The notes: generated by a model not told the origin, from the letters alone. 46,882 bases of DNA from Chloroflexota bacterium (GCA_020849725.1 JADLAZ010000234.1:1-46882); one strand, 5' to 3'; shown: positions 25,747 through 32,947, counted from the stretch's first letter. Numbers and translations are program-made.

Positions 25747-26805
25747 TCAGCCGAACCGCGCGGCCTCGCTCAGGCCATCGCGGACGGCGGCGGCCAGCCA
25801 GGCGACCGTCGCCTCCACGTCGTCCAGGTCGGCGGTTTCGAACGGGCTGTGAGTGTAGCGCGTCGGCACGGCCACCAGCGCTGCCGGCACGCCGGCGCGC
25901 ATGAACGCCGCACCGTCGCTGCCGAAGGAGCCAAGCACGGCGTGCTGGATAGGAATGCTCGCCGCGCCAGCCACGCGCTCCAGCGCCGCCGTCAGCCGGT
26001 GATCGTAGTGGACGAGCGAGTCGGCGTGGACCAGCACCGGGCCGTGCCCCAGTCGGATCGGCATCGCCGTGGGCGGCAGACCCGGCAGATCGCCCGCTGG
26101 CCCGACCTCGACGACAATGGCGGCATCGAAGCGCCCCCGCGCCACCATCGCCAGCGCACCGACGACCCCGATCTCCTCCTGGGTAGTAGCCGCCAGCGTC
26201 AGTTGGCAGACGACGTCGGTCGCCAGCAGGCGGCGCAGCACCTCGGTGACGATCGCTAGCGGCATGCGGTCATCGAGTGCCTTGCCGATAACATGCCGGC
26301 CCCATTGCTCGGTCGACGTGTGCCAGATGACGCGCGTGCCAGGGCGCACGCCGGCCGCCAGCAGCGCCTCCCGCCCCAGCCCGGTATCGACCCAGAAGTC
26401 GCTCCAGGTCAGCTCGCGTGGCTCCGGCAGCGCCAGTGTCGCCAGGTGGCCGGTGACGGCAGCGATGACGCCCGACAGCGGGCCGGACCGCGCCAGCACC
26501 CGCACCCGCTGGCCGATGGTGAAGCCGTCGCGCAGGCTGGTGGTGCGGCCCCAGCCCTGGCCGTTGGCCAGCCACAGGAAGCCGCGCGGGTCAATCGCCC
26601 GCACGAGGTAGCACAGCTCGTCGGCATGGGCGACTAGCAGCAGGCGCGGCCCCGTCTGCCCTATCCGGCCGAGGACACCGCCGGTGCGCAGTCGCTCGAC
26701 CGTCGCTCCGGTCGCCGCCCACAGCGCCGCCGCCCGGTCGAGGACGATATCTTCTTGCCCGACCGGGCCGTCCAGTTCGGTCAGCTCTTTGATCAGGTCA
26801 AACAT
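25747..26805 (-). CDS. M42 family metallopeptidase
   Basis: 352 aa. M42 enzymes are dinuclear metal aminopeptidases that form dodecameric shells. The metal and catalytic motifs are present: AHADE, KALDDRMP, TTQEEIGVVGA, VVVEVGP and TRYTHSPFET, in this order and near the expected places. The start ATG 26805 follows AAGGA at six bases; a longer frame begins 19 codons upstream without a ribosome site. It probably trims peptides in the cytoplasm. Its gene is divergent from the VapBC pair and follows no clear operon, with 84 bp to the exporter gene start. Confidence 0.9.
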   Translation of the reverse strand: MFDLIKELTELDGPVGQEDIVLDRAAALWAATGATVERLRTGGVLGRIGQTGPRLLLVAHADELCYLVRAIDPRGFLWLANGQGWGRTTSLRDGFTIGQRVRVLARSGPLSGVIAAVTGHLATLALPEPRELTWSDFWVDTGLGREALLAAGVRPGTRVIWHTSTEQWGRHVIGKALDDRMPLAIVTEVLRRLLATDVVCQLTLAATTQEEIGVVGALAMVARGRFDAAIVVEVGPAGDLPGLPPTAMPIRLGHGPVLVHADSLVHYDHRLTAALERVAGAASIPIQHAVLGSFGSDGAAFMRAGVPAALVAVPTRYTHSPFETADLDDVEATVAWLAAAVRDGLSEAARFG

Positions 26806-26848
26806 GTAAAGTCCTTCTGCCAGCGATGGAGAGTCACTAGGAGACCCA

Positions 26849-26890
26849 AGTGTAGGCTTCACCTACTTTCGTGCTACACTGATACACGTG
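26849..26890 (+). promoter_or_regulatory. Candidate promoter and operator of the vapBC pair
   Basis: AGTGTAG (26849-26855) is inverted as CTACACT (26874-26880). Inside it GTAGG (26852-26856) is inverted as CCTAC (26862-26866), and CACGTG is at 26885-26890. TG-C-TACACT (26872-26880) resembles an extended -10 box. Nested inverted repeats over a promoter suit autorepression by a ribbon-helix-helix antitoxin. Confidence 0.45.
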
Positions 26891-26933
26891 CAAGCCTGGG
26901 AGGCACGCAGGTAGAGCGTGGATGGGAAGAACT

Positions 26934-27179
26934 ATGGACACACAGAATGTCACCTTGTCGCTGCCAAAGGACGTCTTGCGAAAGGTGAAGATCATTGCTG
27001 CCCAGCGCCAGACATCGGTGTCTCGTCTCCTTACCGAGGCGCTCACCGAGTTGGTCGAGCATGAGACACGCTACTCGCGAGCGCGACGTCGGCACCTCCG
27101 TCTGCTTGAGGAGGGGATGAATTTAGGTACGGGCGGGCAGATCACAGCAACCCGGGACGAACTGCATGAGCGTCGGTGA
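26934..27179 (+). CDS. Ribbon-helix-helix antitoxin (VapB/CopG-like)
   Basis: 81 aa. The N-terminal VTLSLPKDVLRKVKIIAAQR has the strand then helix of an RHH DNA-binding domain, followed by TSVSRLLTEALTELVEHE; the charged C-terminus with DELHERR would contact the toxin. ATG 26934 follows GGGAAGA; another start four codons upstream is possible. Its end overlaps the toxin gene by 14 bp. The pair is visibly less GC-rich than its neighbours, consistent with acquisition by transfer. Confidence 0.85.
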   Translation: MDTQNVTLSLPKDVLRKVKIIAAQRQTSVSRLLTEALTELVEHETRYSRARRRHLRLLEEGMNLGTGGQITATRDELHERR

Positions 27180-27594
27180 CGTGACCCAGTTCGTAGATGC
27201 AAACGTCCTCATCTATGCTCATGATCTCACCGCCGGGACAAAGCGCGAGCGGGCTCGATCATTAGTTGCTGACCTCTGGCGCAGCGAGTTGGGATGCGTC
27301 AGTGTTCAAGTGCTTCAAGAGTTCTATGTCAACGTAACGCGCAAGTTGGCCACGCCACTCACCCCGGATGCCGCGGCCAAGGTGATTGCAGACCTGGCTA
27401 CATGGCAGGTTCACCAGCCGACCGCAGACGACTTACTTGACGCCATCCACCTGCAAACTCGCCACAAGATCTCGTTCTGGGATGCCATGATTCTCGCCAG
27501 CGCCCAGGCTCTTCGATGCGAGGTAATCTGGTCGGAAGATCTCCGCCACGAGCAGCGCTACGATACAGTCACCGTTCGAAATCCATTCATCTGA
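27166..27594 (+). CDS. PIN domain toxin (VapC-like)
   Basis: 142 aa. The acidic set of PIN ribonucleases is D11 (FVDANVLIYAHD), E52 (VLQEFYVN), D106 (FWDAMIL) and D125 (WSEDL). The sequence belongs to a different branch from the toxin at 20641. It overlaps the antitoxin gene by 14 bp, so translation is likely coupled; GTG at 27181, just after the antitoxin stop, is an alternative start. Two tandem stem-loops follow the stop. As with the antitoxin, base use is more AT-rich than the surroundings. Confidence 0.92.
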   Translation: MSVGDVTQFVDANVLIYAHDLTAGTKRERARSLVADLWRSELGCVSVQVLQEFYVNVTRKLATPLTPDAAAKVIADLATWQVHQPTADDLLDAIHLQTRHKISFWDAMILASAQALRCEVIWSEDLRHEQRYDTVTVRNPFI

Positions 27595-27602
27595 GCCGCA
27601 TC

Positions 27603-27628
27603 GTATCAGTCTGCAGCGGCACTGATAC
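27603..27628. terminator. First of two tandem stem-loops after vapC
   Basis: GTATCAGT (27603-27610) pairs perfectly with ACTGATAC (27621-27628) across 10 nt. It lies between the convergent vapC and dehydrogenase genes. Confidence 0.5.
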
Positions 27629-27658
27629 CCTGGCCGCGCCATGACGACGCGGCCAGGG
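27628..27658. terminator. Second stem-loop after vapC
   Basis: CCCTGGCCGCG (27628-27638) and CGCGGCCAGGG (27648-27658) form a perfect 11-bp stem with a 9-nt loop. It abuts the first stem-loop and could serve both convergent genes. Confidence 0.6.
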
Positions 27659-27698
27659 CACCGGGTCAAGAGGCGGCGGGCACGCCGCACCCATGCCG

Positions 27699-28787
27699 CT
27701 ACAGCACGATCACCGACCGCAGCGTCTCGCCGCGCTCCATCGCCGCGAAGGCGTCTTCGGTCTCGTCGAGGCTAATGGTACGCGTGACGACGTTATCGAG
27801 GTCGAGTTTGCCCTGGCGGTACCACTCGGCCAGCATCGGGAAGTCGCGCGTCGGCAGGCAGTCGCCGTACCAGGAGACGCGGAAGCTGCCGCCGAGGTCG
27901 AAGAAGCGCTGCAGCGGCAGCGTCAACTCCGGCCCCGTGCCGGGCACGCCAATCAGAACACAGGTGCCCGCCAGGTCGCGACAGAAGAGCGCTTGCTCGA
28001 TCGTGTCGGCGCGGCCGACCGCCTCGAACGAGTAGTTGACGCCGTTGCCGCCGGTCAGCGCCTTGATGGCGGCGATCGGGTCGCCCGCGCGCGGGTTGAC
28101 GGTGTGCGTCGCGCCGAAGCCCTTGGCCCACTCCAGCTTCTTCGGATCGATGTCGACGGCGATGATCGTCGTCGCGCCGGCCAGCCGCGCGCCCTGGATG
28201 ACGCTGTCGCCGACGCCGCCACAACCGAAGACGGCGACACTCGTGCCGGGCTTGACGCCAGCCGAGTAGAAGGCGGCGCCGACGCCGGTCATGACGCCGC
28301 AGCCGATCAGCGACATCTGCGCCGGCGGCAGATCGGGCGCGACCGGCACCGCCTGCAGCGCGTGGACGAGCGTGTGCGTGCAGAAGGTGCCGATGCCCAG
28401 GACAGGGTTGAGCGTCACACCGTCGCGCCCGCGCAGGCGCTTCTCCGCGTTGAGGCTGGCGGCGCACAGGTTCGGCTGGCCAGCGCGGCAGAAGCGGCAG
28501 GCGCCGCACGGCGCGCGCCAGGCCAGGATGACCGCCTCGCCGACGCGCGCCGGATCGACGCCCGGGCCGACTGCCTCGATGATGCCAGCGCCCTCGTGGC
28601 CGAGCAGGAAGGGAAAGCCGGACGTGCCGTAGATGCCGCTCTTGACGCCCAGGTCGGTGTGGCAGACCCCCGAGGCCAGGATGCGCACCAGCACCTCGTT
28701 CGGGCCGGGGTCGTCGATCGTGAACTCCTCGACTTCGGCCGGCGCCCCTGGAACGCGGGCGATAACGCCGCGGGCGGTGGTTGCCAT
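27699..28787 (-). CDS. Zinc alcohol dehydrogenase resembling S-(hydroxymethyl)mycothiol dehydrogenase
   Basis: 362 aa. Medium-chain dehydrogenase with catalytic zinc ligands C42 (GVCHTD), H64-E65 (LLGHEGAG) and a later Cys (GCGVMTG), and four structural-zinc Cys at 94, 97, 100 and 108. The NAD motif is VFGCGGVGDSVIQGARLAG, followed by IIAVDIDPKKLEWAKGFGAT. From memory this closely resembles MscR/AdhE2 of actinobacteria, which oxidises the formaldehyde-mycothiol adduct; SWYGDCLPTRDFPML and the ending LRSVIVL also fit. Whether this organism makes mycothiol is unknown, so a general alcohol or aldehyde role is possible. ATG 28787 follows GAGGAGGA. The next gene upstream on this strand is arsM. 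Confidence 0.9.
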   Translation of the reverse strand: MATTARGVIARVPGAPAEVEEFTIDDPGPNEVLVRILASGVCHTDLGVKSGIYGTSGFPFLLGHEGAGIIEAVGPGVDPARVGEAVILAWRAPCGACRFCRAGQPNLCAASLNAEKRLRGRDGVTLNPVLGIGTFCTHTLVHALQAVPVAPDLPPAQMSLIGCGVMTGVGAAFYSAGVKPGTSVAVFGCGGVGDSVIQGARLAGATTIIAVDIDPKKLEWAKGFGATHTVNPRAGDPIAAIKALTGGNGVNYSFEAVGRADTIEQALFCRDLAGTCVLIGVPGTGPELTLPLQRFFDLGGSFRVSWYGDCLPTRDFPMLAEWYRQGKLDLDNVVTRTISLDETEDAFAAMERGETLRSVIVL

Positions 28788-28887
28788 GACGATCCTCCTC
28801 ACTCGCAATCGCCGGCAGCCGCGACGCTGCCCGGCCGGCAATCGTGCCACGCGCCGCGCCGGCTGTCGACCTGGCCGATACGGGGTG

Positions 28888-28988
28888 ATCCGCAGATTGC
28901 GCAGATTTTCGCAGATACGAAGGTGCGGAAGCAGGACACGAGCACGTAACCCGAACCGCGGCTGTGAAAATCTGCGTCATCTGCGGAT
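28888..28988. repeat. Inverted CGCAGATT-type repeat between arsM and the dehydrogenase gene
   Basis: The 22-bp arm at 28888-28909 (ATCCGCAGATTGCGCAGATT plus TT) matches the reverse complement of 28967-28988 at 20 of 22 positions. Each arm itself repeats GCAGAT. The loop is 57 nt. It looks like a dispersed intergenic element; nothing in it codes for protein. Confidence 0.65.
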
Positions 28989-29008
28989 TCGTTCCCTCGT
29001 GGCCCTCC

Positions 29009-29944
29009 CTACGTGCAGCAGTCAGGGCCACAGCAGGCGTCACCAGTCGCCACGACCGCCAGCGGGCGGGCGCGCTCGCGAGCGACGGGCGCGGCTGACT
29101 CGACGCTGACCATGCCGGCGTCCGGCTTGGTGGCGCGCACGAAGGCACTGGCCAGCCGGCCGTCGGCGGCCAGCCAGTCGGCCGGTGTTTGGGCTGGGTC
29201 GAGGCCGGTATCGGCCAGTCGGTAGCGGCGGGTGATCTCGAAGTCAACATCAGTGAAGCCGGCGTCGGTCAGCAGCGCCTGGTAGGTGTCAATCTCGAGC
29301 GCGCCGGCCACGCAACCGACCCAGGCCTCCATGTCGCGGCGCAGCTCTGCCGGCAGTGGGCCGTCAGCGACGACGTCGGCGACGGCGAAGCGCCCGCCGG
29401 GCTTGAGGACGCGGAACGTCTCGCGCAGCACTATACCCTTGTCGGCCGCCAGGTTGATGACGCAGTTGCTGATGACGACATCGACCGAGCCAGATGGCAG
29501 CGGGATGTTCTCCATCTGGCCCTTCAGGAAGGCGACGTTGGTCAGGCCGCTTCTGGTCTTGTTGGCCAGCGCCAGCGCCAGCATCTCGTCGGTCATGTCC
29601 AGCCCGAACACCAGGCCAGTCGGGCCGACGCGGCGGGCGCTGAGCAGCACGTCAATGCCGCCGCCCGAGCCGAGGTCGAGCACGACCTCGCCAGGGCGCA
29701 GGTCGATCAGCGCCGTCGGGTTACCGCAACCGAGCGAGGCCAGCGCCGCCTCCTGCGGCAACGCCGCCAGGTCGGTGGTGTCGTACATGCTGCTGCCGAA
29801 GGCGCCGGCGTCGTCGCAGCACGTGTCGCCGCAACAGCCGCCGGCGCCGGCCTGGACGCGCCGCGCCGCATCAGCGTAGCGCTCGCGCACGCGCGCGGTG
29901 ATCGCCTCGGTGGCGATCGTCGTGGTGGTCGTGGTATCGCTCAT
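29009..29944 (-). CDS. arsM: Arsenite S-adenosylmethionine methyltransferase
   Basis: 311 aa. ArsM methylates As(III) to volatile or less toxic forms. The SAM site is VVLDLGSGGGIDVL (residues 87-100). Conserved ArsM cysteines are matched by C73 (LGCGNP), C161 (SNCVINL) and C211 (WVGCVAG), and an N-terminal CCGDTCC (37-43) precedes them. Unusually, the protein also ends in CCGPDCC (304-310), a second copy of the same CCGxxCC pattern. ATG 29944 follows AGGAGG. It lies 75 bp downstream of arsR on the same strand, with two TCGATGAAT repeats in the gap, so control by arsenic through ArsR is likely. Confidence 0.95.
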   Translation of the reverse strand: MSDTTTTTTIATEAITARVRERYADAARRVQAGAGGCCGDTCCDDAGAFGSSMYDTTDLAALPQEAALASLGCGNPTALIDLRPGEVVLDLGSGGGIDVLLSARRVGPTGLVFGLDMTDEMLALALANKTRSGLTNVAFLKGQMENIPLPSGSVDVVISNCVINLAADKGIVLRETFRVLKPGGRFAVADVVADGPLPAELRRDMEAWVGCVAGALEIDTYQALLTDAGFTDVDFEITRRYRLADTGLDPAQTPADWLAADGRLASAFVRATKPDAGMVSVESAAPVARERARPLAVVATGDACCGPDCCT

Positions 29945-29964
29945 GTGGTCCTCCTGAGATCTGA

Positions 29965-29983
29965 TCGATGAATGTCGATGAAT
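29965..29983. promoter_or_regulatory. Direct repeats of TCGATGAAT, candidate ArsR operator
   Basis: TCGATGAAT stands at 29965-29973 and again at 29975-29983, 10 bp apart, which is one helical turn. A close copy, TCGATGATT, lies at 30402-30410 within the arsR promoter. The shared motif before arsM and in front of arsR marks it as a candidate ArsR binding site. Confidence 0.5.
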
Positions 29984-30019
29984 TTGAGCGACGAACGTCG
30001 CCGCCCACTGTCGGCTGGG

Positions 30020-30379
30020 TTAGCGGTCGAGTCGGTCCAGCGCCGCCAGCACGTCGCGGCCGGTGTCGGTGGCCCAGAAGAAGCTCCAGATGCCCTGCCG
30101 CTCGGTGTCGATTAGCCCGGCCTGACGCAGCAGGCGCAGGTGGTGGCTGATCGTCGGCTGGCTCAGATCGAACAGGGGAGTCAGGTCGCAGACGCACAGC
30201 GGCGCCGATTGCTGGGCCAGCAGGTCCAGGATCGCCAGTCGGGTCGGGTCGGCCAGCGCCTTGAGCCGATCAGCCAGGCGACGGGTCTGGGCCGCGCCCA
30301 GGCGCGGCGGCTCGACCGGCGCGCAGCACGGCTCGTTGCGGTGGCGGGTGGGCAGCGGGCGGGCGAGCGTCGTGTCCAT
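30020..30379 (-). CDS. arsR: ArsR family arsenic-responsive repressor
   Basis: 119 aa. A winged helix-turn-helix with ADPTRLAILDLL, the metal-site motif LCVCDLT (C62, C64) as in classic ArsR proteins, and recognition helix SQPTISHHLRLLRQAGL. A further Cys pair, C18-C19 (EPCCAP), could complete the As(III) site. In the absence of arsenite it should repress its own promoter and arsM. No ribosome site precedes ATG 30379, and the promoter predicts a transcript that begins at this ATG, so translation is probably leaderless. Genes for an arsenite pump or arsenate reductase are not seen here. Confidence 0.94.
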   Translation of the reverse strand: MDTTLARPLPTRHRNEPCCAPVEPPRLGAAQTRRLADRLKALADPTRLAILDLLAQQSAPLCVCDLTPLFDLSQPTISHHLRLLRQAGLIDTERQGIWSFFWATDTGRDVLAALDRLDR

Positions 30380-30385
30380 GACCGC

Positions 30386-30415
30386 AGTCTAGCACGAGAC
30401 ATCGATGATTGTCAA
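30386..30415 (-). promoter_or_regulatory. arsR promoter, predicted to give a leaderless mRNA
   Basis: On the minus strand TTGACA (30415-30410) is a perfect -35. TAGACT (30391-30386) with TG one base before it makes an extended -10, at 18-bp spacing. Only six bases separate the -10 from ATG 30379, so transcription should start at or next to the start codon. A TCGATGATT motif lies in the spacer and -35. Confidence 0.7.
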
Positions 30416-30437
30416 TGGGTCGGCGGCGGTCACTGCG

Positions 30438-30512
30438 TCACGCCAGGACGGCCACCAGCACGGCCGTGCGCCACGTCGCCAGACTTGGCCGAGTCGTCGC
30501 CGTGCGGGCCAT
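30438..30512 (-). CDS. Possible 24-residue micro-ORF
   Basis: The peptide begins MARTATTRPSLATW and ends in hydrophobic RTAVLVAVLA. The only strong evidence is an AGGAGG (30526-30521) eight bases before the ATG, an ideal site. A 12-bp stem-loop lies just upstream and the arsR promoter just downstream, all on the same strand. It may be a small membrane peptide, a leader peptide or chance. Codon use is too short to judge. Confidence 0.3.
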   Translation of the reverse strand: MARTATTRPSLATWRTAVLVAVLA

Positions 30513-30542
30513 GCTCGTCGCCTCCTTGTCGGCACGGATGCT

Positions 30543-30587
30543 GGAGCCGGCCGCCCGGGTTGCGTGCCTGGACGAGCGGCCGGCTCC
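30543..30587 (-). terminator. Perfect 12-bp stem-loop upstream of the micro-ORF
   Basis: GGAGCCGGCCGC (30543-30554) pairs with GCGGCCGGCTCC (30576-30587) across 21 nt. It lies downstream of the GIY-YIG gene and could end that transcript; it also lies 16 bp before the ribosome site of the micro-ORF. No T-tract is seen. Confidence 0.5.
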
Positions 30588-30751
30588 GCCGGGGCGACGG
30601 CGCGTCGGGGGCCCGCCGTCACCCCATGTAATAGGCGTGCGACCGACATGACTCATCGGCCGAACAGCCATGGACTTCTTGGCCAGGTGGACGGGATGCC
30701 TTTGGTGGCCACGTCACCATGTCACGTGAAAGAGGTGCGTCGGGCTGAAGG

Positions 30752-31489
30752 TCACCACGAGTACCGGATCGGATTCGCTGCACCGCGTCTCCGGTATTCG
30801 TCGGGAACACGCTTTCCAACGTAGAGCTGCTTGATCTCTGGGGACGCCTCGTGGCCGACGAACCCATGACGCCCGGGATGACCTTCCTTACCGGGGAAAT
30901 TCGCGGAAGTTGCATCGAGCCAGGCATCCGCGACGAACGCACCAACGATCATCCCCCGGACAGTCGCCAGGATGATCTCAGCCTGAGTTGCCCTCGTCCG
31001 GTTGATCTTCCACGCGTACCGCGTGGCCTCGTAGAGCGAGGTCTCGGCAGCGGCCCTGTGGACACTGATCAGGAGCGCCCTGTGCTGGAACACCGCTGGT
31101 TCGGCAGTGTAACGACTGATTATTTCTGTAGCGTGCATCACGCCAAACTCACTACTTCCCACCCCGCCAACGACGCCGACGTGTCCCGGATAGGCGTCAA
31201 TCAACGCCGCCTCAACCTCAAACGCCGTCGCCTCATCCATACCGTGGCGGTGGACCACGTGCACGACCTCCAATCCGGCAAGGCGAATAGCGTGGATGCG
31301 CTTCATCTTGTTGTCTAGCTCATCGCCTTCAATTCCAGCCTCGGCGCGGATGTGGGCAAAGACACGATTTCCTTTTCCTTTACCAACATAAAATGTCTCG
31401 CCATTTCTAGGATCAATGAGTCTGTAGACGTACGTCTGTAGCTTGTCAACCACGTCCGATGGGAAGCTGTCGCTCGTTCGCTCGCTCAT
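30752..31489 (-). CDS. GIY-YIG (LEM-3-like) nuclease domain protein
   Basis: 245 aa. The N-terminal domain has YVYRLIDPRNG and ETFYVGKGKGNRVFAH, the two motifs of a GIY-YIG nuclease of the LEM-3 type, with R42 and a Glu in FEVEAALID (about 91-93) as likely catalytic residues. The C-terminal half (LYEATRYAWKINRTRATQAE, then VRGMIVGAFVADAWLD and GKRVPDEYRRRG) is a conserved companion domain of unknown role that I recall from similar proteins. It may cut branched or damaged DNA. It stands alone, and codon use is clearly less GC-rich than its neighbours, suggesting transfer. ATG 31489 was chosen; a TTG start at 31507 is possible. Confidence 0.82.
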   Translation of the reverse strand: MSERTSDSFPSDVVDKLQTYVYRLIDPRNGETFYVGKGKGNRVFAHIRAEAGIEGDELDNKMKRIHAIRLAGLEVVHVVHRHGMDEATAFEVEAALIDAYPGHVGVVGGVGSSEFGVMHATEIISRYTAEPAVFQHRALLISVHRAAAETSLYEATRYAWKINRTRATQAEIILATVRGMIVGAFVADAWLDATSANFPGKEGHPGRHGFVGHEASPEIKQLYVGKRVPDEYRRRGAANPIRYSW

Positions 31490-31569
31490 TGCTCCCCGGC
31501 CCTCCAAACGTCATCATAGCGTCGAGCGTCCAGGATGATCGAAAGCGTTAGCCTCCATGAGTGGCTGCC

Positions 31570-32445
31570 TCAGCCGCCGTAGCCATCGTGGATCGCCGGC
31601 AGGTCCACGCGGTAGGCGCCGCTGGTGACGGTGGCGACGTTGCACTCGACCTCGCCGACCGTCCGCATGCCGACCAGCGCCACATCCACCTGCGGGTGCG
31701 AGAGCACGAAGCCGAGCAACGCCGCGCTCCAATCCACGCCGGTGTCCGGCGCGACCCGCGCCAGCCAGCGCTGCAGGACGCCGCTGGTGAGCGTGCGCAT
31801 CGTCACCACGCCCATGCCGTGAGCCTTCGCCCGCGACAGCAGCGTCTCCGACGGCAGCAGGCGGTTGCGGAACGCGCCCGCGCCCTGGTAGCACAGGTTG
31901 AAGCAGATCATCAGCGCGTCGAAGCCATCACTGGCGATCAGGCGCTCGACCGCGCCGGTGGCGCCCTCGGCGGTGAGGCCGAGAAAGCGCACCTTGCCCT
32001 CGTCGCGCAGCCGCTGGTAGGTTTCTAGCCCGCCGCGCTCCAGGATGGCGGCCGCGTCGTCGTCGCCGTACCAGCTGCCGTGGAACTGGAGCAGATCGAC
32101 GTGATCGACGCCCAGCCGGCGCAAGCTGGCCTCGCAGGCGGCGCGGATGCCGGCCGGCGTCCACTGCGTCCGCGATGTCTTCGTCGCCAGGAAGACGCGC
32201 GCCCGGTCGCCACCGAGCGCCTGGCCGACGATTTCCTCGCTCAGGCCGTCGCCATAGCCGGGCGCGGTGTCGAAGTAGGTCACGCCCAGGTCGAGCGCCC
32301 GCCGGATGGCCCGCGTCACGCTGGCGCGCGACTCGGCGGCGGCCGCGTCCCACGGTCCCAGGTAGCCGGTCAGCCCGGCCGGCGCGCCGCCGAAGCCGAG
32401 CGCCGACATGCGCGCCGCTGTCCGTCCGAAGGTTCGTTGCTCCAC
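31570..32445 (-). CDS. Aldo/keto reductase
   Basis: 291 aa. The AKR barrel with the catalytic tetrad: Asp in TYFDTAPGYGDG, Tyr in the same segment, Lys in FLATKTSRTQW and His in LLQFHGSW. The N-terminus MEQRTFGRTAARMSALGFGG is standard. AKRs reduce carbonyls with NADPH; the branch resembles sugar or L-fucose-type dehydrogenases that lack a narrow substrate signature. It converges with no gene; the upstream side is divergent from the ABM monooxygenase gene across 178 bp. No partner enzyme is adjacent, so a pathway cannot be assigned. Confidence 0.92.
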   Translation of the reverse strand: MEQRTFGRTAARMSALGFGGAPAGLTGYLGPWDAAAAESRASVTRAIRRALDLGVTYFDTAPGYGDGLSEEIVGQALGGDRARVFLATKTSRTQWTPAGIRAACEASLRRLGVDHVDLLQFHGSWYGDDDAAAILERGGLETYQRLRDEGKVRFLGLTAEGATGAVERLIASDGFDALMICFNLCYQGAGAFRNRLLPSETLLSRAKAHGMGVVTMRTLTSGVLQRWLARVAPDTGVDWSAALLGFVLSHPQVDVALVGMRTVGEVECNVATVTSGAYRVDLPAIHDGYGG

Positions 32446-32623
32446 CTATCGCCCCCTCGTTGCCTGCCGCCGCCCCGCCAGCATACCCCAATCGGGCGCG
32501 GTCAGGGATGAGCGACGCCGGGCTGGCCGCATCCGTCGCACGGCCGACTCGACTATACTGCCGGTCGGCGCTGGTCGACGCTGGCTAGCCCACCGATGGG
32601 CCGACACACATGCAGGAGGGGTC

Positions 32624-32947
32624 ATGTTTGCGCTGATCGTCAGGGTCAAGGTCAAGCCGGAGCACATCGAGCGCTATAAGCAGGAGATCGTCGCCGACGC
32701 CATCGGCTCAGTGCGCGATGAGCCGGGCTGCCTGCGCTTCGACGTCTCGCTCGACAACAGCGATCCGACCGTCCTCTACTTCTACGAGGTCTACCAGGAC
32801 GAGGCGGCCTTTGGCGAGCATACCCGCGCGCCACACTTCGTGAAGTATCGCGACGCTACCCAGGGCATGGCCGAGGAGTCGCTCGTCTACCGCAGTACCA
32901 CGCTCTTCCCAACCGATGGCGATTGGGCCAAGCAGCCGCTCGGTTAG
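32624..32947 (+). CDS. ABM domain monooxygenase-like protein (LsrG/YgiN type)
   Basis: 107 aa. MFALIVRVKVKPEHIERYKQ, then SVRDEPGCLRFDVSLDNSDP, FYEVYQDEAAFGEHTRAPHF and a YRSTTLFP end are hallmarks of the small dimeric barrel proteins such as YgiN (quinol monooxygenase) and LsrG. The H in EHTRAPHF matches the conserved family His. It probably oxidises or isomerises a small quinone-like or autoinducer-like molecule, but this is family knowledge only. The start is set by CAGGAGGGG; the frame is open upstream without support. A TATACT element at 32554 may be its -10 box. Confidence 0.85.
   Translation: MFALIVRVKVKPEHIERYKQEIVADAIGSVRDEPGCLRFDVSLDNSDPTVLYFYEVYQDEAAFGEHTRAPHFVKYRDATQGMAEESLVYRSTTLFPTDGDWAKQPLG

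Larger units (their letters stand above)
30380..30751. other. Gap between the GIY-YIG gene and arsR
   Basis: This holds the arsR promoter, a 24-codon micro-ORF and a perfect 12-bp stem-loop, listed separately. The stretch 30588-30751 shows nothing I can assign. Confidence 0.5.

Noticed and set aside
30405..30824. Plus-strand frames between arsR and the GIY-YIG gene
   Set aside because: They are Arg-rich, overlap each other in several frames and have no ribosome site.
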